From: Bacteroidales bacterium
GTDB taxonomy: Bacteria; Bacteroidota; Bacteroidia; Bacteroidales; UBA4417
DNA length: 6,047 nt
Reading direction: 5' to 3'
NCBI GenBank assembly: GCA_025350385.1
Contig: JANXXZ010000438.1
Location: forward strand, 1-6,047
Positions 1-5,891 of the stretch are shown piece after piece (position 1 is the first letter of the stretch; the number at the start of each line of letters is the position of its first letter). Position numbers and translations under genes: made by a program. The notes under the pieces are model-generated. The model was not told the DNA's origin and ran no database searches. It saw only the letters and a list, made by a program, of their open reading frames with translations.

Positions 1-1
1 T

Positions 2-562
2 GCTTCAACAGTTTTTACTTTCCCTGTTTATACTTATCCGCACGACCCCGAATGTTCCATTACCGGCGGTTATGTTTACAGAGGTTCACAATCATCTCCT
101 TATTTTGGATACTATTTCTTTGCTGATTATTGTAGCAGCAAGATCTGGACCTTGCATAATGAGTCAGGAAACTGGATTAAGGCTGACTACGGCTCATTCC
201 CCGGGAATGGCTTCTCTACTTTTGGCGAAGATGCCGGGGGGCAACTTTATGTGGCTGGTCTGAACACTGGGATAATCTACCGGGTCGTTACCAACACCAC
301 CGGAATAGCGGCCGCAATTCCTTCAGGAATAAAAATAATCCAGGAACCCTGTTCGGAGCTGATACGGATTGATAACGATAACAGCAACTATCGCGAAATG
401 CAGCTGACCCTCTCTGATGTAAAAGGTGCAAGCCTTTTTACTGCAAGCACCGGCAACAACAGGTATGTGTTGGACATCAACCGCTTCCCGGCCGGCACTT
501 ATTTTCTCAGAATCAGGTTTGACGGGAAGGAATTGGTTCACAAGGTGGTGAAAGGGATATAG
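2..562 (+). CDS. PQQ-dependent sugar dehydrogenase-like secreted protein with T9SS sorting tail (3' end only)
   Basis: The frame is open from base 2, with no start in the window, so this is the last 186 residues of a longer protein. Residues 13-49 (YPHD, then CSITGGYVYRG and GYYFFADYC) match the conserved last blades of the glucose/sorbosone dehydrogenase (GSDH, soluble PQQ-dependent) beta-propeller family. Residues 81-95 (QLYVAGLNTGIIYRV) look like the final propeller strand. Residues from about 108 to 186 form a type A type IX secretion C-terminal domain, with LSDVKG, then LDINRFPAGTYFLRI, and a basic end KVVKGI. Known family role: periplasmic or extracellular PQQ-linked oxidation of sugars or related alcohols. 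Export through T9SS is inferred from the tail. Substrate cannot be told, and the PQQ- and calcium-binding residues lie mostly upstream of the window. The gene ends in TAG and is convergent with the peptidase gene at 738-1535. The domain calls are firm; enzymatic activity is less certain because many propeller proteins of this family are uncharacterised. Confidence 0.88.
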   Translation, partial: ASTVFTFPVYTYPHDPECSITGGYVYRGSQSSPYFGYYFFADYCSSKIWTLHNESGNWIKADYGSFPGNGFSTFGEDAGGQLYVAGLNTGIIYRVVTNTTGIAAAIPSGIKIIQEPCSELIRIDNDNSNYREMQLTLSDVKGASLFTASTGNNRYVLDINRFPAGTYFLRIRFDGKELVHKVVKGI

Positions 563-737
563 AGCGAAAGCGCGAGGGAGTGACTGGATGACACGTCAGG
601 GTGAGATGCTTTGGAGAAAATGAAGAATGATGAATTGTCAGCTACTTCTAAAATCTTAAATCGATATTCATTATTTTCAAAATACATCCTTGAGTTTTCC
701 CCTTGTCTCCCCTTCCCATTGTCCCCTTGTCCCCATC
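563..737. other. Convergent intergenic region, no gene
   Basis: This stretch lies between the TAG of the plus-strand dehydrogenase and the TGA of the minus-strand peptidase gene. The part next to the dehydrogenase stop is purine-rich on the plus strand and contains GAGGGAGTGA (574-583). That decamer also occurs on the minus strand at 4230-4239, in the repeat tract downstream of the biotin carboxylase gene. The middle, about 620-690, is A/T-rich with ATTCAT-like words. The right end is the 8-bp repeat array listed separately. I see no clear intrinsic terminator with a stem followed by a T-run for either convergent gene. Confidence 0.6.
697..736 (-). repeat. Octad array, five 8-bp units (GTCCCCTT-type on plus strand)
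   Basis: Five consecutive 8-bp units start at 697, 705, 713, 721 and 729. The plus-strand consensus is GTCCCCTT, or AAGGGGAC read on the minus strand; examples are GTCCCCTT at 721-728 and GTCTCCCC at 705-712. Units are degenerate but keep the register. On the minus strand the array starts two bases after the TGA stop (738-740) of the peptidase gene, so it would be the first part of that transcript's 3' end. The same word and period recur at about 4229-4276. The function is unknown. Confidence 0.7.
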
Positions 738-1535
738 TCAGCGGATTACATACTCTTTCATATATTTCTTCCACCCACTGATCAAGGCTGTATCGTTAGT
801 AGCCAGAGCCTGCATGATTTGCTCCTTTCGGTTAAACAGGATCAGATCCATAAGTTTGGCGCGTCCATAGATCGCATCAAGGTACATCACCATGGTTCCG
901 GCCAGACCATATTTCTGCTTCCCGATCCAGAAACCATCGAGGCTTGCGGGCAAGGTATCGTTTTGAATGTAATCCTTCAAATCCCGGATGCGTTTCGCGT
1001 CGCACTGACCGGAAGCATAGGTGGCCAGGCCTTCAATAAACCAGTCTATTTCGGTTACATCGCTGAAATCAGGACTTGCATTGAGCTGACCATGAAACAC
1101 ATGCACCAGTTCATGGGTGAAAAGGTTCTGGCTGCGTACTGTATCGGCGTAAATGTGTTCGCAGGCTTCGGTGACCCAGCGGGTTGGTGAAAGAATATCA
1201 ATTTTTTTTGCTACACCGCTCGCAACCATCCAGCATTCGGTATTAAAATGGGGGATTTTCAGATCGATGCTCAGGGCGCTGTCGAGTGAACCGCGGCTGG
1301 GATAAATAAAAACATCAAAAGGCTGTTTGTAGGCTTTTCCAAAGAATTTCTCAACAATACCGCAACCTGTTGTAAGCAGTTTTTCATATTCCGGAAGATA
1401 TGCTTTATCGCTGGCTGTATAATAGATTGTTAATATACCGGAAGGTTGCTTATGCTAGGTTTGCCCGAAGCCGTTAAATGTGAGAAGGATCAGGATAGCT
1501 GTGAATATCAGCTCCTGAATGTGGGTTGTTTTCAT
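738..1535 (-). pseudogene. Exported HEXXH metallopeptidase-like (gluzincin, peptidase MA-like) gene interrupted by one in-frame TAG
   Basis: One minus-strand frame runs from ATG at 1533-1535 to TGA at 738-740: 265 codons, of which codon 27 (1455-1457) is TAG. Before the stop, residues 1-26 are a typical signal peptide: MKTTH, a hydrophobic core ending LILLTFNGFGQT, and a Bacteroidota-like GQT end. After it, the same frame stays open and protein-like through to the end. HEXXH is HELVH at 141-145, and the probable third zinc ligand is Glu168 in WFIEGLATYAS, the gluzincin (MA clan) arrangement; Glu142 would be catalytic. Known family role: zinc-dependent peptidase or peptidase-like fold, here predicted periplasmic or lipoprotein-free secreted. 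The catalytic part could restart only at ATG 1227-1229 (codon 103), keeping the zinc motif (frame 738-1229) but losing export and the N-terminal lobe. CAG to TAG is one substitution, so a recent nonsense mutation or a base-call error both fit. TAG clearly acts as a stop elsewhere in the window. A weak TACCTTTG -7-like element lies at 1610-1617. Confidence 0.75.
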
Positions 1536-1876
1536 TTGTTTTATGAGTATGGAAAAGGTGTTTCGTAATTCTCTTAAAGAGCAATCGGTGTTGCAGAAGA
1601 CCATGTAGTCAAAGGTAATCATTCGGCCGGGATAATGGCTTTCCGGGCATGCTTCGGAGCCGAAGTAATTTTGTTCCACAAAATAAGACATAAAGAATGA
1701 TCATACAAATCAACTCACTGAGAAACATATCCTTTAAATGAAAGGACCTGACATGGGCTGGAAGCCTTATGTCGAAAGTTGAAAGACCGGAATAGGTTAA
1801 ACCCCGGTAAGAATATGGCAGAAATGAACAATCCTGGTATAAAAAGTTGTCAGCAGCATTGTGCGATCAACGGATT
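1536..1876. other. Intergenic region between carboxyltransferase end and peptidase start, no convincing gene
   Basis: No frame here gives a recognisable protein. The open frame upstream of the peptidase signal peptide (to 1691) reads as cysteine-rich, unpatterned sequence and is best taken as untranslated. On the minus strand there is a Bacteroidota -7-like TACCTTTG at 1610-1617 without a TTG at the expected -33 distance, which could drive the peptidase gene. Two small hairpins are visible. TCCTTT/AAAGGA (1730-1735 with 1741-1746) has a 5-nt loop. ACCGG/CCGGT (1786-1790 with 1804-1808) encloses a second short stem. Neither is followed on the minus strand by a good T-run, so the 3' end of the carboxylase transcript is not obvious. 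Confidence 0.55.
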
Positions 1877-3415
1877 CTATAACGGGATATTCCCGTGTTT
1901 CTTGGGAGGATTGCTTTTGCGCTTGTTCTGTGTCATTTCCAATGCCTGGATCAGTTTGAAACGGGTTTGTTTCGGGTAGATGATCTCATCAATATAACCT
2001 AACTCTGCTGCTTTGTAAGGATTGGCAAAGGTTTCGCGGTAGTCGTCAACGGCTTGAGCGCGGGTTTCGTCGCTGAGTTTGTCGCGGTGGATAATACTCA
2101 CGGCGCCATCAGCGCCCATCACGGCGATTTCGGCTGTCGGGTATGCGAAGTTGATATCGGCCCCGATGTGCTTGCTGCTCATCACATCATAAGCTCCTCC
2201 ATAAGCCTTGCGGGTAATGAGGGTAATCTTTGGAACCGTAGCCTCGGCAAATGCATAGAGTAATTTGGCCCCATGCTTGATAATGCCCCCAAACTCCTGG
2301 GTGGTTCCGGGCAGGAAACCCGGCACATCAACAAGAGTGATGAGCGGGATATTGAATGCGTCGCAGAAACGAACAAACCGCGCGGCTTTTATGGATGAAT
2401 TGATGTCGAGCACCCCGGCAAGCATGGCAGGCTGATTGGCCACGATGCCTGCTGAACGGCCTCCCAGGCGAGCAAAACCGATAATTATATTCTGTGCGTA
2501 AAGAGGCTGAATTTCAAAAAAGTTATGATTATCCACCACTATTTTGATCAGTTCCTTCATGTCGTAAGGCTTATTCGGATCGTCGGGGATAATGCTCTGT
2601 AGGTTCTCGTCTTCTCGGTTAATGTCGTCGGTGCATGGAACGAAGGGAGCATCTTCCAGGTTATTTGAAGGTAGGTATCCCAGCAGTTCGCGCATCATCA
2701 TCATGGCGTGTTCATCGTTTTCAGCTGTAAGATGAGCTACGCCGCTTTTACTGTTATGGGTAATAGCGCCCCCGAGTTCTTCCTTGGTAACTTCTTCGTG
2801 TGTAACCGTCTTTATTACATCGGGACCGGTAACGAACATATAACTTGAATCCTTCACCATGATTATGAAATCGGTGATAGCCGGTGAATATACAGCTCCG
2901 CCGGCGCAGGGGCCGAGAATGGCTGAAATCTGCGGAACCACACCTGAACTCATTACATTGCGATAAAAGATATCTGCATAGCCGGCAAGACTTTCAACTC
3001 CTTCCTGTATACGCGCACCGCCCGAATCGTTCAGTCCGACCAGCGGGGCGCCCATCTTAACAGCCATATCCATGATTTTCACAATCTTGTCGGCATTGGC
3101 ACGGCTCATGGTCCCGCCGAAAACAGTGAAATCCTGTGCAAACACATACACGAGTCTTCCATCTACCTTGCCATAGCCGGTAACCACACCATCGCCCGGA
3201 ACCAGGTTCTTCTCCATTCCGAAATCGCGTGAACGGTGAACCACAAATTTGTCAAGCTCCACAAAAGTTCCCGGGTCCACGAGGTCATAGAGACGTTCAC
3301 GGGCGGTCTTGCGCCCTGCAGCATGCTGACGGTCAATACGGTCCTGTCCGCCACCTAATTCAGCCTGGCGGATTTTTTCTTCAAGTTTGTGAAATTTTTC
3401 TGCGCGTGTTGACAT
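1877..3415 (-). CDS. pccB: Propionyl-CoA carboxylase-type carboxyltransferase (beta) subunit
   Basis: A 512-residue crotonase-fold carboxyltransferase of full family length. It transfers the carboxyl group from carboxybiotin to an acyl-CoA in the cytoplasm and would form a complex with the biotin carboxylase and carrier encoded just upstream. The N-terminal half has the first oxyanion-hole region, GGARIQEG (132-139) and GPCAGGAVYSPA (169-180 region). The C-terminal half has PGFLPGTTQE (365-374) and KAYGGAYDVM (403-412). The end PPKKHGNIPL is the classic tail of this family, followed by TAG. Asp410 lies at the position where propionyl-CoA-specific enzymes carry Asp (Streptomyces PccB Asp422, human PCCB AYDVM) and acetyl-CoA-capable ones carry Ile or Cys. 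Propionyl-CoA is therefore the inferred substrate. Methylmalonyl-CoA decarboxylase alpha (MmdA) is closely related, but the biotin carboxylase in the same operon argues for the ATP-driven carboxylase. The ATG at 3413-3415 fits the usual N-terminus, with no Shine-Dalgarno and an A/T-rich leader. The 139-bp gap from the carrier gene is repeat-filled. Confidence 0.95.
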   Translation of the reverse strand: MSTRAEKFHKLEEKIRQAELGGGQDRIDRQHAAGRKTARERLYDLVDPGTFVELDKFVVHRSRDFGMEKNLVPGDGVVTGYGKVDGRLVYVFAQDFTVFGGTMSRANADKIVKIMDMAVKMGAPLVGLNDSGGARIQEGVESLAGYADIFYRNVMSSGVVPQISAILGPCAGGAVYSPAITDFIIMVKDSSYMFVTGPDVIKTVTHEEVTKEELGGAITHNSKSGVAHLTAENDEHAMMMMRELLGYLPSNNLEDAPFVPCTDDINREDENLQSIIPDDPNKPYDMKELIKIVVDNHNFFEIQPLYAQNIIIGFARLGGRSAGIVANQPAMLAGVLDINSSIKAARFVRFCDAFNIPLITLVDVPGFLPGTTQEFGGIIKHGAKLLYAFAEATVPKITLITRKAYGGAYDVMSSKHIGADINFAYPTAEIAVMGADGAVSIIHRDKLSDETRAQAVDDYRETFANPYKAAELGYIDEIIYPKQTRFKLIQALEMTQNKRKSNPPKKHGNIPL

Positions 3416-3445
3416 GTCGAATTTTGAAATTATTGTTTTATAAAA

Positions 3446-3563
3446 AGTGTCTAAAGTGCTTAAAATGTAAAGTGCCTAGAGTGCCTTGAGTTTGGAGTGC
3501 CTAAAGTTTTCACCAATTTTCATAACTTTAAGTACTTTAAGCTCTTCAAGTACATTAGGCACT
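3446..3563. repeat. Two facing arrays of 9-bp (and 7-bp) AGTGCCTAA-type units forming a large imperfect inverted repeat
   Basis: On the plus strand, units begin at 3446, 3455, 3464, 3471, 3480, 3489 and 3496, with lengths 9, 9, 7, 9, 9, 7 and 9, so a 9+9+7 = 25-bp super-unit occurs twice. Examples are AGTGTCTAA, AGTGCTTAA, AGTGCCTAG and AGTGCCTAA. From 3563 back to about 3528 the minus strand carries four more 9-bp units, starting AGTGCCTAA and ending AGTACTTAA. The arms 3471-3508 and 3524-3563 can pair imperfectly around the loop 3509-3523. The first minus-strand unit supplies the last two codons and TAA stop of the carrier gene (AGT GCC TAA). The array fills most of the gap before the carboxyltransferase start. 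Confidence 0.8.
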
Positions 3564-4079
3564 TACTACGGGTTCTATCACTACCATTACCTGGTTACCA
3601 TCAATGGTATCGCCTTCTTTAACAGGGATTTCCGCAACAACCCCGGCTTTCCCGGCTTTAAATTCGCTTTCCATTTTCATGGCCGATACAATTACAACGG
3701 TTTGCCCGGCTTCCACCGTATCGCCAACTTTTACCAATACTTTTACCACTTTGCCCGGCATAGGTGAACGGATAATGTTCTCACCATGGTGAGCGCCGGT
3801 TTCTTCGCGGCTTCTCATGTATCGGGTTTCGGCATCAATAATTTCAATGCCATAGGTAAAATAGAAGGTATTGACCGTATAATGTTTAGGATCGGTACTC
3901 TCAATTACTTCAATATTGTACGACTTCCCTTTGTAGAGTACTGAGTATTCACCTTTCCCCACTTTTACCAGGTCCACTTCGTAAATGTCGTCGTCAACTG
4001 CTACCGTGAGCATATTGCCCTCGCGTTTTAATTCCTTAACAACCGCTGTACGTCCATCTACGTTAAGTTCAAGTTCCAT
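3555..4079 (-). CDS. Biotin carboxyl carrier protein subunit of acyl-CoA (propionyl-CoA) carboxylase
   Basis: This 174-residue protein carries the biotin that shuttles between the two catalytic subunits encoded on either side. Residues 104-172 are a biotinyl/lipoyl domain: SPMPGKVVKVLVKVGD at 105-120, then SAMKMES at 132-138. The biotinylated lysine is Lys135, about 40 residues from the C-terminus as is usual. The Pro-Met-Pro hinge at 106-108 is intact. Residues 1-90 are a beta-rich N-terminal region (for example YSVLYKGKSYNIEVIE and VNTFYFTYGIEIIDAETRY) like that of Bacteroidota carriers of this type; it probably docks to the partner subunits. Ser at position -3 from the lysine replaces the commoner Glu, as also seen in pyruvate carboxylases. 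I chose ATG at 4077-4079 because MELELNVDGRTA matches how relatives begin. An ATG at 4110-4112 would add 11 residues rich in Asn, Thr and Gln that look like untranslated A-rich leader. The last codons and stop lie inside the 9-bp repeat array. Confidence 0.93.
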   Translation of the reverse strand: MELELNVDGRTAVVKELKREGNMLTVAVDDDIYEVDLVKVGKGEYSVLYKGKSYNIEVIESTDPKHYTVNTFYFTYGIEIIDAETRYMRSREETGAHHGENIIRSPMPGKVVKVLVKVGDTVEAGQTVVIVSAMKMESEFKAGKAGVVAEIPVKEGDTIDGNQVMVVIEPVVSA

Positions 4080-4112
4080 GCTGTTTGTTTGATATTTGTT
4101 GGTATAGTTCAC

Positions 4113-4275
4113 TATGCTGTGGTTTCAAGCGCCTGTCGCAAATTGTTGTACCAAGTGCCGAGTGCCGAGTTAGCTGTTTTTCAAATTCTCTCATCCTCAG
4201 ATTCATTTTCTCTTATCGCCCACTCGCCCTCACTCCCTCTCCTTGTCCCCTAGTCTCCCTGTCCTCTTGTCTTCC
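4113..4275. other. Intra-operon gap between biotin carboxylase and carrier genes, repeat-rich
   Basis: This gap inside the carboxylase operon has no gene. On the transcribed minus strand it starts with the purine-rich octad tract directly after the carboxylase stop, passes through an A/T-rich part (about 4175-4215), then the AGTGCCG heptads (4154-4174), and ends in the A-rich leader of the carrier gene. No TAnnTTTG -7 element was found in it, so read-through from upstream is the simplest way to express the carrier. Confidence 0.6.
4154..4174. repeat. Short 7-bp tandem repeat, AGTGCCG x2 plus a degenerate third unit
   Basis: AGTGCCG occurs at 4154-4160 and 4161-4167, followed by the partial copy AGTTAGC at 4168-4174. 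The AGTGCC core is the same as in the 9-bp units at 3446-3563, so the two intra-operon gaps share a word but differ in period (7 versus 9). Confidence 0.6.
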
Positions 4276-4276
4276 T
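4213..4276 (-). repeat. Octad array downstream of biotin carboxylase stop (GTCCCCTT-type on plus strand)
   Basis: Units of 8 bp in register begin at 4237, 4245, 4253, 4261 and 4269, for example GTCCCCTA at 4245-4252, GTCTCCCT at 4253-4260 and GTCCTCTT at 4261-4268. More degenerate pyrimidine-rich units extend left to about 4213. The unit at 4269-4276 runs into the first base of the biotin carboxylase stop (TGA on the minus strand, 4276-4278). Period, consensus and stop-abutting position are the same as at 697-736. Confidence 0.7.
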
Positions 4277-5802
4277 CAAAGCCGATACGCCGCATGCCTT
4301 CGTCCAAACTGTTTCCAGTCGCTCCCGTGCCGCACGGTTGAGTTGTCCATAGTAAGTTTTACTTTTTCCAGCTTGCCGGTATAATCAACAAAAGCAGCTA
4401 TCAGGGCCAGGTCTTCACAATACAGGTCACACTCGGTTTCAGCGAGCAGGAATTTCATGTTATTCTCAATGAAGTGGGTATTGTATTTCCCTGAACGAAA
4501 ATCGGGTGCATCCATGATGCGTTCAAGGAATTTGATGGATGTTTTAACACCGGTAATCTTGTATTCATATAGTGCCCGGCGCATGCGTTCAATAGCTTCT
4601 TCCCGCGTTTGCGCCCAAACGATGAGTTTGCTGATCATCGGGTCGTAGTAAATCGGGATGGTATAGCCGGTGTAAACATACCCGTCGCAGCGCACTCCAA
4701 GCCCGAGCGGTTCAGTAATATGAGTAATTGTGCCGGGATTGGGCATGAAATTATTGTCCGTGTCTTCGGCGTAAATACGGCATTCGATGGCATGACCGGT
4801 CTGGCGGAGATCCTGCTGGCTGAAGGGTAAGGGATTTCCTTCGGCAATGCGGATCTGCTCCTTCACAAGGTCGACTCCTACCACACGTTCGGTAATAGGG
4901 TGCTCTACCTGCAGACGGGTGTTCATTTCGAGAAAATAGAAGTTCAGGTCATCGTCCATGATGAACTCAATGGTACCTGCTCCTTCATATTTTGCAGCTT
5001 TTGCAGCCGCAACCGCATACTCGCCCATTCTGGCACGCACATCAGGAACCATCGAAGGGGAAGGGGTTTCCTCCACCACTTTCTGGTGACGACGCTGCAC
5101 GGAGCATTCACGTTCAAAAAGATGAACAGTATTCCCGTACCTGTCAGCCAGAATCTGGAATTCAATATGATGAGGGGATTCAATATATTTTTCGATATAA
5201 ACGGAATCGTCTCCGAAAGCAGTTTTGGCTTCCGATTGGGCTCCCCTTAGAGAACTGACAATCTTTGATTCTTCCTTCACAAGGCGCATCCCTTTTCCTC
5301 CTCCACCGGCAGAAGCCTTGATCATAACCGGTAATCCAATTTCCATAATAACCCTGGTGGCTTCGGTCTCGTCAGTTACCTTTTCCGTAGTGCCGGGTAC
5401 CACCGGTACCCCGGCAGCGATCATAGTTCTACGCGCGGTAATTTTATCGCCCATTCCTTCAATTGCTTCGGGTGATGGGCCAATAAAGATGATGCCTTCT
5501 TCACGGCAGCGGCGTGAAAATGCTGCATTTTCCGAAAGAAATCCATAACCAGGGTGAATTGCGTCAGCCCTTGATTTTTTTGCTGCTTCAATAATTTTAT
5601 CGATGTTAAGGTAGCTTTCGGATGATGGTGAAGCTCCTATGTGCCAGGCCTCCCCCGCGTACCTCACATGCATGGCTGTGCGGTCAGCATCAGAGAATAC
5701 TGCCACGGTGCGTATGCCCATTTCGCGGCATGAACGGATGATTCTTACGGCAATTTCGCCACGGTTGGCTATCAGTACTTTATTTATTTTCCGATGATCC
5801 AT
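4276..5802 (-). CDS. accC: Biotin carboxylase subunit of acyl-CoA (propionyl-CoA) carboxylase
   Basis: A 508-residue ATP-grasp enzyme that carboxylates carrier-bound biotin using ATP and bicarbonate in the cytoplasm. Numbering from the ATG at 5800-5802, the N-terminal pre-ATP-grasp domain has KVLIANRGEIAVRI (8-21) and HPGYGFLSEN (83-92). The ATP-grasp part has MGDK (Lys120), the glycine loop KASAGGGGKGM (162-172), HHIEFQ (His212) and ECSVQRRHQKVVEE (232-245). EMNTRLQVEHPITE (292-305) supplies Glu292, Asn294, Arg296, Gln298 and Glu300. ECRIYAED (340-347) carries Arg342, matching E. coli Arg338. All catalytic and nucleotide-binding residues I can align to E. coli AccC are present. About 50 residues extend past the canonical core, as in the longer alpha-subunit-type enzymes. 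A GTG at 5815-5817 would add MTKTP; the ATG is preferred because MDHRKINKVLIANRGEIA fits the family start. It is the first operon gene, followed by the carrier after a repeat-filled gap. Confidence 0.95.
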   Translation of the reverse strand: MDHRKINKVLIANRGEIAVRIIRSCREMGIRTVAVFSDADRTAMHVRYAGEAWHIGASPSSESYLNIDKIIEAAKKSRADAIHPGYGFLSENAAFSRRCREEGIIFIGPSPEAIEGMGDKITARRTMIAAGVPVVPGTTEKVTDETEATRVIMEIGLPVMIKASAGGGGKGMRLVKEESKIVSSLRGAQSEAKTAFGDDSVYIEKYIESPHHIEFQILADRYGNTVHLFERECSVQRRHQKVVEETPSPSMVPDVRARMGEYAVAAAKAAKYEGAGTIEFIMDDDLNFYFLEMNTRLQVEHPITERVVGVDLVKEQIRIAEGNPLPFSQQDLRQTGHAIECRIYAEDTDNNFMPNPGTITHITEPLGLGVRCDGYVYTGYTIPIYYDPMISKLIVWAQTREEAIERMRRALYEYKITGVKTSIKFLERIMDAPDFRSGKYNTHFIENNMKFLLAETECDLYCEDLALIAAFVDYTGKLEKVKLTMDNSTVRHGSDWKQFGRRHAAYRL

Positions 5803-5842
5803 AGGTGTTTTTGTCACAATTTTCAGTTCAATTGCATGAGTT

Positions 5843-5875
5843 CATAAGCTGTTACAAGAGGTAATCAGCTCTATG
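5843..5875 (-). promoter_or_regulatory. 13-bp hairpin in the carboxylase operon leader
   Basis: Three stem blocks pair in order: 5843-5846 with 5872-5875, 5847-5851 with 5866-5870, and 5852-5855 with 5861-5864. Single bulged bases sit at 5871 and 5865, and the loop is 5 nt (5856-5860). All 13 pairs are Watson-Crick. On the minus strand the hairpin ends about 40 nt before the ATG of the biotin carboxylase and lies downstream of the candidate promoters, so it would be in the mRNA leader. There is no T-run after it, so it is not a standard terminator. It could be a leader RNA structure or a protein operator. Confidence 0.5.
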
Positions 5876-5891
5876 AGATATTCAGAAGCAC

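Noticed and set aside
538..774. Minus-strand open frame across the convergent intergenic region
   Set aside because: It runs through the repeat array and both gene ends, and its translation has no domain-like pattern.
690..1190. Long plus-strand open frame opposite the peptidase gene
   Set aside because: It is the antisense shadow of the peptidase frame, whose HEXXH and signal peptide features identify the real strand; its start also lies in the octad repeat.
1455..1457. Genome-wide reassignment of TAG to an amino acid
   Set aside because: TAG ends the dehydrogenase after a complete T9SS tail and the carboxyltransferase after its conserved C-terminus, so TAG is used as an ordinary stop in this window.
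1536..1691. In-frame N-terminal extension of the peptidase gene up to an ATG at 1689-1691
   Set aside because: The extra residues are unpatterned and would bury the signal peptide in the interior of the protein; ATG at 1533-1535 gives a standard exported N-terminus.
1730..1746. TCCTTT/AAAGGA hairpin as terminator of the carboxylase operon
   Set aside because: The stem is 6 bp and A/T-rich, and the minus-strand sequence after it has no sustained T-run.
1882..1896. Perfect inverted repeat ACGGGA-TAT-TCCCGT near the carboxyltransferase stop
   Set aside because: It lies inside the coding sequence and is produced by codons of the conserved HGNIP tail; no T-run follows, so it is not called a terminator.
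3446..3563. CRISPR array
   Set aside because: Units are 7-9 bp with no unique spacers, and no cas genes are nearby.
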